Positions 24,550 through 31,659 of a stretch of 35,042 nt of DNA are shown here, in pieces. Positions within the stretch are counted from its first letter, which is position 1. Each line of letters opens with the position of its first letter. This stretch comes from an uncultured Paracoccaceae bacterium (GTDB lineage Bacteria > Pseudomonadota > Alphaproteobacteria > Rhodobacterales > Rhodobacteraceae). The notes under the pieces were generated by a model that saw only the letters and a program-made list of their open reading frames with translations, ran no database searches and was not told the origin of the DNA. The DNA is taken from positions 1 through 35,042 of the forward strand of contig CAJXWO010000029.1 in assembly GCA_913062865.1 (NCBI GenBank), in the 5' to 3' direction. A program made the position numbers and the translations under genes.

Positions 24550-25839
24550 GTGGCCCGCAGCCCTGCCCCCCTTGCCCCCTTCGAATGGATGATCGCCTGG
24601 CGCTACCTGCGCGCCAAACGGGCCGAGGGCGGCGTCAGCGTGATGACCTGGATCAGCCTGATCGGCATCACGCTGGCCGTGTTCGCGCTAATCGCCACGC
24701 TGGCCGTGCGCTCGGGCTTTCGGGCGGAATTCGTCGACACGATCCTGGGCGCCAATGCCCATGTCACGGTCTACTACACCCCCACCGTCAATGCCGAGAC
24801 GGGGCAGCTGTCGCGCGAGATCACCGATTACGACGCCTTGGCCGAACGCCTGAGCGCTGTGCCGGGCGTGACCCGGGCTGCGCCGCTGGTCAAAGGCCAG
24901 GTCATGGCCAATTCCGGCGATCGCAACGCCGGCGTCGAGGTCTTCGGCATCGCCGAGGCCGACCTGCGGACCATCCCCCGCATCGCCGAGCCTGAGGTCG
25001 CTGTCGGCAGCATCGACCGCTTTGCCCAGGGCATCGCCATCGGGTCGGGTGTGGCGCGCGAGCTGGGGGTGACCGTGGGCGACCGGATCAGGATCATTTC
25101 GCCTAATGGCGTGCGCACCGCCTTCGGCACCAGCCCAAGGGTCAATGCCTACGAGGTCGTCTATGTCTTTACCGCCGGGCGCTACGATATCGACCGCACG
25201 CGGGTCTATCTGCCCTTCGATCAGGCCCAGAGCTTTTTCAACCGCGAGGGGGCGGCGGACGAGATAGAGGTGATGGTGGCCGACCCCGACCGGGTCGATG
25301 CGCTGGGCGCGGCCCTGCGTGAGGCCGGAGGGGAGCGGGTGCTGCTGTGGACCTGGCGCGATGCCTCTGGCAGCTTCCTGCGCGCGCTCGAGATCGAGGA
25401 CAACGTGATGTTCGTGATCCTGTCGATCCTGGTGCTGATCGCGGCGATGAACATCGTCTCGGGCCTGATCATGCTGGTCAAGAACAAGGGCCGCGATATC
25501 GGCATCCTGCGCACCATGGGCCTGACCGAAGGCTCGGTGTTGCGGGTGTTCTTCATCTGCGGCGCGTTCACCGGCCTGATCGGGACGGTCGCAGGCGTGA
25601 TCCTCGGGTGCCTGTTCGCGATCTACATCGACCCGATCTTTTCGGCCGTGAACTACATCGCCGGCGGTGGGGTCTGGGACCCGTCGGTGCGGGGACTCTA
25701 CCATCTGCCCGCGCAGTTGCAGGCGGGCGACGTGATGATGGCGGTGGCGTTGTCGCTGGGGCTGAGCTTCGTGGTCACGATTTTTCCCGCGCGCCGGGCC
25801 GCGCGGATGAACCCGGTCGAGGCATTGCGCTATGAGTGA
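24550..25839 (+). CDS. lolC: Lipoprotein-releasing ABC transporter permease (LolC/LolE)
   Basis: This 429-residue permease extracts mature lipoproteins from the inner membrane for transfer to LolA. It has an N-terminal cytosolic motif '[18 protein letters not shown]', a first membrane helix (about 38-58), a large periplasmic MacB-like domain, and three C-terminal helices from about residue 285, ending in '[18 protein letters not shown]'. Only one permease gene is present, as in alphaproteobacteria where a single LolF/LolCE-type protein may form a homodimer. The GTG start follows TAGGAG. It overlaps lolD by 8 bases. Confidence 0.95.
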   Translation: MARSPAPLAPFEWMIAWRYLRAKRAEGGVSVMTWISLIGITLAVFALIATLAVRSGFRAEFVDTILGANAHVTVYYTPTVNAETGQLSREITDYDALAERLSAVPGVTRAAPLVKGQVMANSGDRNAGVEVFGIAEADLRTIPRIAEPEVAVGSIDRFAQGIAIGSGVARELGVTVGDRIRIISPNGVRTAFGTSPRVNAYEVVYVFTAGRYDIDRTRVYLPFDQAQSFFNREGAADEIEVMVADPDRVDALGAALREAGGERVLLWTWRDASGSFLRALEIEDNVMFVILSILVLIAAMNIVSGLIMLVKNKGRDIGILRTMGLTEGSVLRVFFICGAFTGLIGTVAGVILGCLFAIYIDPIFSAVNYIAGGGVWDPSVRGLYHLPAQLQAGDVMMAVALSLGLSFVVTIFPARRAARMNPVEALRYE

Positions 25840-26518
25840 TCCGGTTCTGAACCTCAGCGGCGTGACCAAGACCTACAATGCAGGCAAGCCCAACGCGGTT
25901 GAGGTGCTGCGCGGGGCGGATCTGTCCATCGCACCGGGCGAACTGGTGGCTTTGGTCGCGCCATCTGGGGCGGGCAAATCCACGCTCTTGCACATCGCGG
26001 GCCTGCTCGACACCGCGGATGCGGGCGCAGTGTCGATTGACGGCGAAGAGACCATGGGCCTGTCGGACCGCCGCCGCACCCTCTTGCGCCGTGGCGCGCT
26101 TGGCTTTGTCTACCAGTTTCATCATCTGCTGCCTGAGTTCACCGCGCAGGAAAACATCGTTTTGCCGCAGCTTGCGAACGGCACCCCGCGCCCCGAGGCC
26201 GAGGCCCGCGCGGACGACCTGATGACGCGGGTGGGGCTTGCCGGACGCAGCCGGCACCGCCCGGCAGCCCTGTCCGGGGGCGAGCAGCAGCGCGTGGCTT
26301 TTTGCCGGGCGCTGGCGAACGCGCCCCGCTTGCTGCTTGCAGACGAGCCGACCGGCAACCTCGATCTTGCGACCAGTGCCAATGTCTTTGACGCGCTGGA
26401 ACAGGTCGTGCGCGACACCGGCCTGGCGGCGCTGATTGCCACGCACAACCTTGATCTGGCCGCTCGGATGGACCGGGTGGTGCGCATGGAAAACGGCATT
26501 TTGATGCCGGAACGCTGA
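25832..26518 (+). CDS. lolD: Lipoprotein-releasing ABC transporter ATP-binding protein
   Basis: LolD powers the lipoprotein extractor. The 228-residue ATPase has Walker A '[18 protein letters not shown]', the Lol/FtsE-type Q-loop '[16 protein letters not shown]', the signature '[15 protein letters not shown]' and Walker B '[12 protein letters not shown]'. Its start lies within the end of the permease gene, so translation is coupled. Downstream of its stop is only a weak dyad (ATTGTT and AACAAT, about 26521-26542). Confidence 0.96.
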   Translation: MSDPVLNLSGVTKTYNAGKPNAVEVLRGADLSIAPGELVALVAPSGAGKSTLLHIAGLLDTADAGAVSIDGEETMGLSDRRRTLLRRGALGFVYQFHHLLPEFTAQENIVLPQLANGTPRPEAEARADDLMTRVGLAGRSRHRPAALSGGEQQRVAFCRALANAPRLLLADEPTGNLDLATSANVFDALEQVVRDTGLAALIATHNLDLAARMDRVVRMENGILMPER

Positions 26519-26607
26519 TCATTGTTTCGGATTGGCAACAATTAATCGGCGCAATTTAACCAAACTCCTGTGTCATCCCCTGTGGCGTGTAACCAGAGGA
26601 TACCGTC

Positions 26608-27528
26608 ATGGGACCTGAGTTTATTGTGCTGTTGATGAGCCTCGGTGTGTTGTCCGTCGGCTTCATGGACGGCAGCTCGGACGAGGATTCCGAGACCGCA
26701 ACCGAGGACGAAGCGCCCGAGACCGAAGGCGAAGAGACCGCCGATGGATCGCTGCTCGACGACGAGACCGACGAGGGCCTCACTGTCGAAGGCAGCGATG
26801 GCGACGAGGTGATCGGCAGCGAGGAGCAGGTCGAGGACGGCGCGGGCGCGGATGACGGGGCGGACGACCCCGACGCGGAGGATCCCGATGCAGAAGACCC
26901 CGATGCGGAGGATCCGGATGCCGAAGACCCCGACGCCGAGGGCGCGGATGACGGGGAAGAGACCCCCGAGGAAATACCCGAAGAGGATGCGACCGAAGAG
27001 GATACCCCGGTCGAGTATATCGATGCCGGTACATCCGCGACGTATGTAGGCGAGCCCGAGGATGAATACATCCGCATGCGCGGCGGCGACGACGAGGCCT
27101 ATGGCCTTGGCGGGGACGACACGCTCAGCGGTGGCGACGGCAACGACACGCTTTGGGGCGGCTTCGGCAACGACGTGATCTCGGGACGCGAGTTCGACGG
27201 GATCGACGATGATGACGAGGCCGACACGCTGATCGGTCAGGCCGGAGAGGATACGATCAGCATGGGCGATGAGGATACCGCCTCGGGCGGGTCCGATGCT
27301 GACTCGTTCATTCTGGGCGCTGGCCTCACGGAGCGCGCGACGATCCTCGATTTCAACGTGGACGAGGATCTTCTGGTGATCGAGGTGCCGGAGGGCGAAG
27401 AGTTGACGGTCACCGATCAGGTCGTCAACGCGGACGGGGTCGAGGTCCAGTTGTCGAACGGGGCCGTCCTGCAGCTCGATGGCCTTACGGCACCTCTGGC
27501 GGATACATCGATCAGCTTCATCGAGTGA
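26608..27528 (+). CDS. Acidic RTX-type calcium-binding repeat protein
   Basis: This 306-residue, extremely acidic protein starts with a short hydrophobic stretch ('FIVLLMSLGVLSVGF', about 5-19) that may be a membrane anchor or uncleaved signal. An Asp/Glu-rich disordered region follows, containing five tandem DPDAE units (87-111). RTX nonapeptide-like repeats occupy about 155-193 ('GLGGDDTLSGGDGNDTLWGG'). A C-terminal domain ('ATILDFNVDEDLLVIEVP') resembles the beta-sheet end of secreted hemolysin-type proteins. Calcium would fold the RTX part; type I secretion is possible, but no exporter gene is nearby. The ATG follows AGAGGAT. A surface or extracellular role is inferred. Confidence 0.75.
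   Translation: MGPEFIVLLMSLGVLSVGFMDGSSDEDSETATEDEAPETEGEETADGSLLDDETDEGLTVEGSDGDEVIGSEEQVEDGAGADDGADDPDAEDPDAEDPDAEDPDAEDPDAEGADDGEETPEEIPEEDATEEDTPVEYIDAGTSATYVGEPEDEYIRMRGGDDEAYGLGGDDTLSGGDGNDTLWGGFGNDVISGREFDGIDDDDEADTLIGQAGEDTISMGDEDTASGGSDADSFILGAGLTERATILDFNVDEDLLVIEVPEGEELTVTDQVVNADGVEVQLSNGAVLQLDGLTAPLADTSISFIE
26866..26940 (+). repeat. Five tandem 15-bp units encoding DPDAE
   Basis: Units at 26866, 26881, 26896, 26911 and 26926 are identical at protein level (DPDAE) and differ only at synonymous third positions (for example GACCCCGACGCGGAG and GATCCCGATGCAGAA). Copy number could change by slippage in steps of five residues without a frameshift. Confidence 0.95.
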
Positions 27529-27552
27529 TTCCGAAAGTTTTGCGCGAATAAT

Positions 27553-27574
27553 GGGCTGCCCCGACGGGTGGCCC
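27553..27574. terminator. Weak hairpin between convergent genes
   Basis: GGGCTGCCC (27553-27561) and GGGTGGCCC (27566-27574) can form a 9-bp stem with two G-U pairs and a CGAC loop. It sits between the convergent RTX and YdcZ stops. No clear T-run follows on either strand. Confidence 0.25.
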
Positions 27575-27587
27575 GCTTCGTTCTGCG

Positions 27588-28037
27588 TCAACCGATCTTC
27601 TGCGTCAGGAAGACGCCTGCGGCCATCAACCCGATCCCGGCCGCGCGGGTCAGCGTCAGGGGCGAGACGCGCGCGCCGAAAAGGCCGAAATGGTCAATCG
27701 CCGCTGCGCTGATCAACTGGCCCAGAAGCACGAAGAACACCGCGTTGCCGATACCGAAATGCGGGGCGATATAGGTGATGGACAGCACGTAGAACGCCAC
27801 CAGGATCCCGGCGAGAAACAGGTGCGACGGGGCCGAGGCTACCCGGCCCAGCGCGTCCTGCCCGCCGGTCGCGAGGGTGACGCCTGCCGCGCCGAGCAGC
27901 GCCACGCAGAACAGGATCGCCGCCGCGAGGGCCGGCGACCCGAGCCGCACCCCGAGGGCCGCGTTCAGCGCCGCCAGCACCGGGATGCCCACGCCGGCCG
28001 CAAGCATGATCAGGGCATAACTCGTGGTCTGTGGCAT
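27588..28037 (-). CDS. YdcZ-type DMT family transporter (DUF606)
   Basis: This 149-residue inner-membrane protein has five hydrophobic segments and the YdcZ pattern: N-terminal 'GVGIPVLAALNAALGVRLGS', central 'YIAPHFGIGNAVFFVLLGQL' and the terminal 'GIGLMAAGVFLTQKI'. Members of this half-length drug/metabolite-transporter family export small molecules, probably as dimers; the substrate is unknown. It is convergent with the RTX gene and divergent from the cytochrome cluster. Confidence 0.88.
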   Translation of the reverse strand: MPQTTSYALIMLAAGVGIPVLAALNAALGVRLGSPALAAAILFCVALLGAAGVTLATGGQDALGRVASAPSHLFLAGILVAFYVLSITYIAPHFGIGNAVFFVLLGQLISAAAIDHFGLFGARVSPLTLTRAAGIGLMAAGVFLTQKIG

Positions 28038-28131
28038 GTCTGTGCTCTCTCTTTAGACCTTGGACGCGGGATGATTGCACCGGGCCGTTATCCGCGCAAC
28101 ACTGGCATCAGAACAGAGCAGGAGAAATCGG

Positions 28132-28527
28132 ATGCGATGGATCGCGGCATTTGGGGCGCTGGCCTGTCTTGCTGCTTGCAACACCACGCCACCGACGCCG
28201 GACGGGGCGCAGCTGTATGATGAGAACTGCGCGGTCTGCCATGGCCGCTTTGCCCAGGGCGACGGAGTGCTGGCCCGAGATCTGCCCGTGCCGCCGACCG
28301 ATCTGACCCGTCTTGCGGCCAAGAACGGGGGCGTCTTTCCCGCAGAGCAGGTCATCGCGCAGATCTTCGGCTATCCCGGGCGCTACCAGTCGAACCCAAT
28401 GCCGGAATTCGGCGCGGTTCTCGCCGGGCGGCCGGTGCCCTATCGGCTTGAGACGGGCGAGACGGTCGATACCCCGGCCGCCATCGCTGCCATCGTCGAT
28501 CATCTGAAACGCGTTCAAACCGAATGA
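28132..28527 (+). CDS. Small lipoprotein c-type cytochrome (first of three)
   Basis: The 131-residue protein has a type II signal ending in 'LAAC' (Cys16), so it is a membrane-tethered monoheme cytochrome c. The heme site is CAVCH (33-37), and Met90 in 'NPMPEFG' is the likely axial ligand. It shares with the two following genes the layout CxxCHG, GDG, 'PPTDLTRL', MPEFG and a C-terminal helix ending near 'HLKRVQTE'. The ATG follows AGGAG. Its stop overlaps an ATG of the next gene (ATGA at 28524), hinting at coupling. Confidence 0.88.
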   Translation: MRWIAAFGALACLAACNTTPPTPDGAQLYDENCAVCHGRFAQGDGVLARDLPVPPTDLTRLAAKNGGVFPAEQVIAQIFGYPGRYQSNPMPEFGAVLAGRPVPYRLETGETVDTPAAIAAIVDHLKRVQTE

Positions 28528-28541
28528 AGGAAAGGGTTGCC

Positions 28542-28958
28542 ATGTCGCGCACCGTCTCTGTTCTGGGTGCCCTGGGCCTTGTGGCCCTGGTTGCCTGCGC
28601 CACGAATGAAATGCCCACAGCTGTCGAAGGGGCTGCGGTCTATGCGGACAATTGCGTGCTATGTCACGGCGCCACGGGCAAGGGCGACGGCCCGCTTGTG
28701 GCAGGACTCGACGCGCGCCCGCCTGATCTGACGCGGCTTGCGGTGGAGAATGGCGGCACCTTCCCGCGCAGCCGCGCGCTCAGCCATATTGACGGCTACA
28801 CCCGCGGCGACCTGCCGGGCCAGAACATGCCGGAATTCGGCGCGCTTCTGCGCGGTGACACGATCCCGGTGGAAACCGAGGACGGCGTGATGACGCCCAC
28901 ACCGCGTCCGATGGCGGCCCTGCTGGCCTACCTGGAAAGTCTTCAGGTCGAGGGTTGA
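28542..28958 (+). CDS. Small lipoprotein c-type cytochrome (second of three)
   Basis: The 138-residue protein has a lipobox 'LVAC' (Cys19), heme site CVLCH (38-42) and Met96 in 'QNMPEFG' as the probable sixth ligand. The shared block 'PPDLTRLAVENGGTFP' and the terminal 'LLAYLESLQVEG' mark it as a paralogue of its neighbours. I use the ATG at 28542, which follows AGGAAAGGG; an ATG at 28524, overlapping the previous stop, would add six residues. It should sit in the periplasm on a lipid anchor and pass single electrons. Confidence 0.88.
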   Translation: MSRTVSVLGALGLVALVACATNEMPTAVEGAAVYADNCVLCHGATGKGDGPLVAGLDARPPDLTRLAVENGGTFPRSRALSHIDGYTRGDLPGQNMPEFGALLRGDTIPVETEDGVMTPTPRPMAALLAYLESLQVEG

Positions 28959-29030
28959 GCAGGATCAAGGACGCAAGACCCTGTGCAAGGGCAGACTTGA
29001 CCTGTCCCGTTCGGTGCAAAGGAGGTTCCC

Positions 29031-29429
29031 ATGCGCCCGCTCATTGCCTTGTTCGCTCTTGGCCTGACCACTGGCGCAGCCCTGGCTCAGGATGCCGCGC
29101 GCGGTGCCGAGCATTACGCGCAATTCTGCGCGACCTGTCACGGGCTTGATGGCACGGGGGACGGGCCGATGGCACCATCTCTCGTGATCCAACCGCCGGA
29201 CCTGACCCGGCTTCAGGCACGCAATGCGGACGTTTTTCCGGTGATCCGGGTCGTGATGCGCATAGATGGCCGCGACCCGCTGGTCAGCCACGGCTCGCCC
29301 ATGCCGGTCTATGGCGATTTCTTCGAAGGCCTTGACCGCGCGGTCAAGGCCGAGACGGGCCAGCCCATCCTGACGAGCGAGCCGGTCGTCGATCTCCTGG
29401 AATATCTGCGCGGCATCCAGACCGACTAG
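29031..29429 (+). CDS. Small periplasmic c-type cytochrome (third of three)
   Basis: The 132-residue protein has a cleavable signal ('LIALFALGLTTGAALAQ', cut after ALA) in place of the lipobox of its two paralogues, so it is probably the soluble member. The heme site is CATCH (33-37) and the likely axial ligand Met91 lies in 'SPMPVYG'. The conserved 'PPDLTRLQARNADVFP' and the end 'LLEYLRGIQTD' match the other two. The ATG follows AAAGGAGG. Its TAG overlaps the stop of the convergent DUF1194 gene by three bases in a CTAG palindrome. Confidence 0.9.
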   Translation: MRPLIALFALGLTTGAALAQDAARGAEHYAQFCATCHGLDGTGDGPMAPSLVIQPPDLTRLQARNADVFPVIRVVMRIDGRDPLVSHGSPMPVYGDFFEGLDRAVKAETGQPILTSEPVVDLLEYLRGIQTD

Positions 29430-30139
29430 TCGGTCCCGGCAAATCGGCGCGGCGGCATCTCGCCCGAGATTTCGAGGATCAGCTTCCGCTTGACCGCGTC
29501 GGCAAAGCTTTCGCTGCCGTCTGCGGTGACGACAAAGGCGCCCAGCCCGCCGATGATCAGCTGTTCATACTGCGCCTCGAGATTGCTGCCGCCGCCCGCG
29601 CGCCCCGAACAGGTGCGGCACAGGATCGGAAGCCCGTTGATGGTGATGCCCGCGGCCACGACCTCGTCCCGGGCGACCGTGATCGGCGGCCCGAAATAGC
29701 TGTTGGCGCTGTCGCCGGAAAAGTCGATCACCTTGCGCCAGCCGTCGATGTCATTCTCTTCGATCAGGCGTTTGCCCTCGAGCAGGGCCGAACCGATCGC
29801 GTTGCGCCCATAGGCCTGTCGCGGCGGCCCCATGAGCGCGTCGGCAAACGCCTGCGCCCCCGCGGCATCGGAAATGCGCATCCAGTCGACCACGACAACC
29901 TGGTTCGTGGCCCATTCCACATAGGTTACGGCAATCTCGCCGTAGGCGGTGTTCTGGATCGCTTCGATCACCTCGGGATCGGTCATGGCGGTGGCATACC
30001 CGTCGCGCTGAAACCGGATCTCGGCCTCGTCGATGGAGCCCGACGCATCGGCAAGAAGCACGAGTTCCAGTTCCAGATCCTGCGCAGAGAGCGCCAGGGG
30101 CGCGGCGATCAGGGCAAGGGCGGCGAGAAGCAGGCGCAT
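29426..30139 (-). CDS. DUF1194 von Willebrand factor type A-like exported protein
   Basis: The 237-residue protein has a signal peptide ('LLLAALALIAAPLALSA', cut near residue 19) and an A-domain with the metal-ion site DxSxS in 'LLADASGSIDEAEI' (31-35). This is the DUF1194 family, common in Rhodobacterales, with no established function; A-domains usually bind proteins through a divalent metal. A cysteine pair in 'ILCRTCSG' could be disulfide-bonded. The ATG at 30139 follows GGAG. It faces the cytochrome cluster and is divergent from the next gene. Confidence 0.88.
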   Translation of the reverse strand: MRLLLAALALIAAPLALSAQDLELELVLLADASGSIDEAEIRFQRDGYATAMTDPEVIEAIQNTAYGEIAVTYVEWATNQVVVVDWMRISDAAGAQAFADALMGPPRQAYGRNAIGSALLEGKRLIEENDIDGWRKVIDFSGDSANSYFGPPITVARDEVVAAGITINGLPILCRTCSGRAGGGSNLEAQYEQLIIGGLGAFVVTADGSESFADAVKRKLILEISGEMPPRRFAGTD

Positions 30140-30221
30140 GGGCGATCTCCAGCTGGTGTACGTTAAAGGATAGCGCGCCCCCGCGGTGGACAAGGTGCGA
30201 TCTCTGCCCCAGAAGGGGGCG

Positions 30222-31127
30222 ATGCCACGATTGCTTGTCACCACCTTCGAACGCCTGTTGCAGGTCGACCTTGGCGCGGATCACGCGCTGCGCCGGGTAT
30301 CGGTACTGCATGAGGGGTTGGGCATCTATTTCGGCCTCGCGCAAAAGGACCGCCGTATTTGGGTGGCCGAGCGCAATCTCGACATCCACAAACAGCGCCG
30401 CGTGGCCGATGCGCCGGTGAACGGGATCACCCTGTGGCGGCGGGGCCTTTTGGGCGGGCTGCGCCGCACTGGCGCCACGATCACCGACCCGAGCTTTGAC
30501 GATCTGCACCAGATCGCCCATGACCGCGGCACGCTGTTCGTCACCACGGGGCGCGCGCCGTTCCTCGTGCGCCATGACCCTGCCACGGGGCGGACCGTGG
30601 GGGTCGAGATCGAGGCGGTGCTGCCCGACCATCTGCGCCGGCCCGACGCGGCGAACCCGGACAAGTACCATTTCAACTCGGTCGTGAACCTGGGTGGGCG
30701 GCTTTGGGTGCTGGCCCATAACTGGGACCAGCCGAGTTTCGCGGTGGGCATGGACCTGGCGCCTGCGCGCGAGGGGCGGGCCGAGAACGTCCAGATCGTG
30801 GAGGGGCTGGGAAGTTGCTGCCACGACGTGCTGCCAGCCTTCGGAGCGCTTTGGGTGCTGGACAGCGGCGGTGCCGCGCTTGTGCGGGTGGGCCCCGAGG
30901 GGATGACCCGCTACCCGGTCGATGGTGAGGGCCAGCAGGCCTTTCCCCGCGGGCTGGCGCGGATGGGCGACCGTTTGGTGCTGTCCTACGGCTTCTGGGC
31001 GGCGGAACGCGAGGCGCGGGTCAACTCGGCCTCGGTCCTGCGGGTGTTCGACCCGGTGTCAGAGGTCATGGGCCCGCCGATGAGCCTGGGCCAGCACGGC
31101 AATACCTGCGCGATCCTCGCACTCTGA
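30222..31127 (+). CDS. Conserved protein of unknown function, possible beta-propeller
   Basis: I do not recognise this 301-residue protein. It has no signal peptide. Repeated blade-like segments alternate hydrophobic strands with Gly/Asp turns: 'GIYFGLAQKDRRIWVAERN', 'RGTLFVTTGRAPFLVRHD', 'GGRLWVLAHNWDQPS' and 'FGALWVLDSGGAALVRV'. That pattern suggests an NHL/WD-like propeller. Vicinal cysteines occur in 'GLGSCCHDV'. I chose the ATG at 30222 because AAGGGGG precedes it; a GTG at 30186 is an alternative. It lies 60 bases before the L,D-transpeptidase on the same strand and may be cotranscribed with it. Confidence 0.7.
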   Translation: MPRLLVTTFERLLQVDLGADHALRRVSVLHEGLGIYFGLAQKDRRIWVAERNLDIHKQRRVADAPVNGITLWRRGLLGGLRRTGATITDPSFDDLHQIAHDRGTLFVTTGRAPFLVRHDPATGRTVGVEIEAVLPDHLRRPDAANPDKYHFNSVVNLGGRLWVLAHNWDQPSFAVGMDLAPAREGRAENVQIVEGLGSCCHDVLPAFGALWVLDSGGAALVRVGPEGMTRYPVDGEGQQAFPRGLARMGDRLVLSYGFWAAEREARVNSASVLRVFDPVSEVMGPPMSLGQHGNTCAILAL

Positions 31128-31187
31128 GAGCATTTGTCGGGCAGGCCCGCCCGTGTAGACTTCCCTGAACTGCAAAGGGGAATCGAC

Positions 31188-31616
31188 ATGCGGCGGCTTG
31201 GCACTGTGATCCTTGGCCTGTGGCTGATGCTGGGTGCTGCGGGCATGGCGGCGGCGCAGGCGCTGACCGTCGAGGTCGACCTGTCGGACCAGATGATGCG
31301 CGTGCTACCCCCCTCGGGCGAGGTCATGGTCTGGCCCGTGTCGACCGCGCGACCGGGCAAGGTGACCCCGACGGGCACGTTTCAGCCTCAGACGCTCAAG
31401 CGGATGCATTACTCCACGCTCTACAACAACGCGCCGATGCCGTTCTCGATCTTCTTTTACGGCAACTACGCCATCCACGGAACGAACCAGGTGGACCGGC
31501 TGAGCACCACCGCTTCTGCCGGTTGCGTGCGGCTACACCCGGCGCATGCAGAAATGCTGTTCAACCTCGTGCTGCAGGTCGGAAAGGCTGACACGCGGAT
31601 CGTGATCCGGCGGTAG
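31188..31616 (+). CDS. L,D-transpeptidase (YkuD domain)
   Basis: The 142-residue exported enzyme has a signal peptide (cut after 'AGMAAAQA', near residue 24) and a compact YkuD domain. The catalytic motif is 'YAIHGTNQVDRL' (His97) and 'SAGCVRLHP' (Cys113), the HxGT...SxGCxR pattern. Such enzymes form 3-3 peptidoglycan crosslinks or attach envelope proteins to peptidoglycan. It is short for the family, with no LysM or peptidoglycan-binding domain. The ATG follows AAAGGGGAA. It converges with parE. Confidence 0.9.
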   Translation: MRRLGTVILGLWLMLGAAGMAAAQALTVEVDLSDQMMRVLPPSGEVMVWPVSTARPGKVTPTGTFQPQTLKRMHYSTLYNNAPMPFSIFFYGNYAIHGTNQVDRLSTTASAGCVRLHPAHAEMLFNLVLQVGKADTRIVIRR

Positions 31617-31659
31617 GGCGATGCGGCGATGGCAAGCCTTCAGTCTCTGACGCGCGCCG

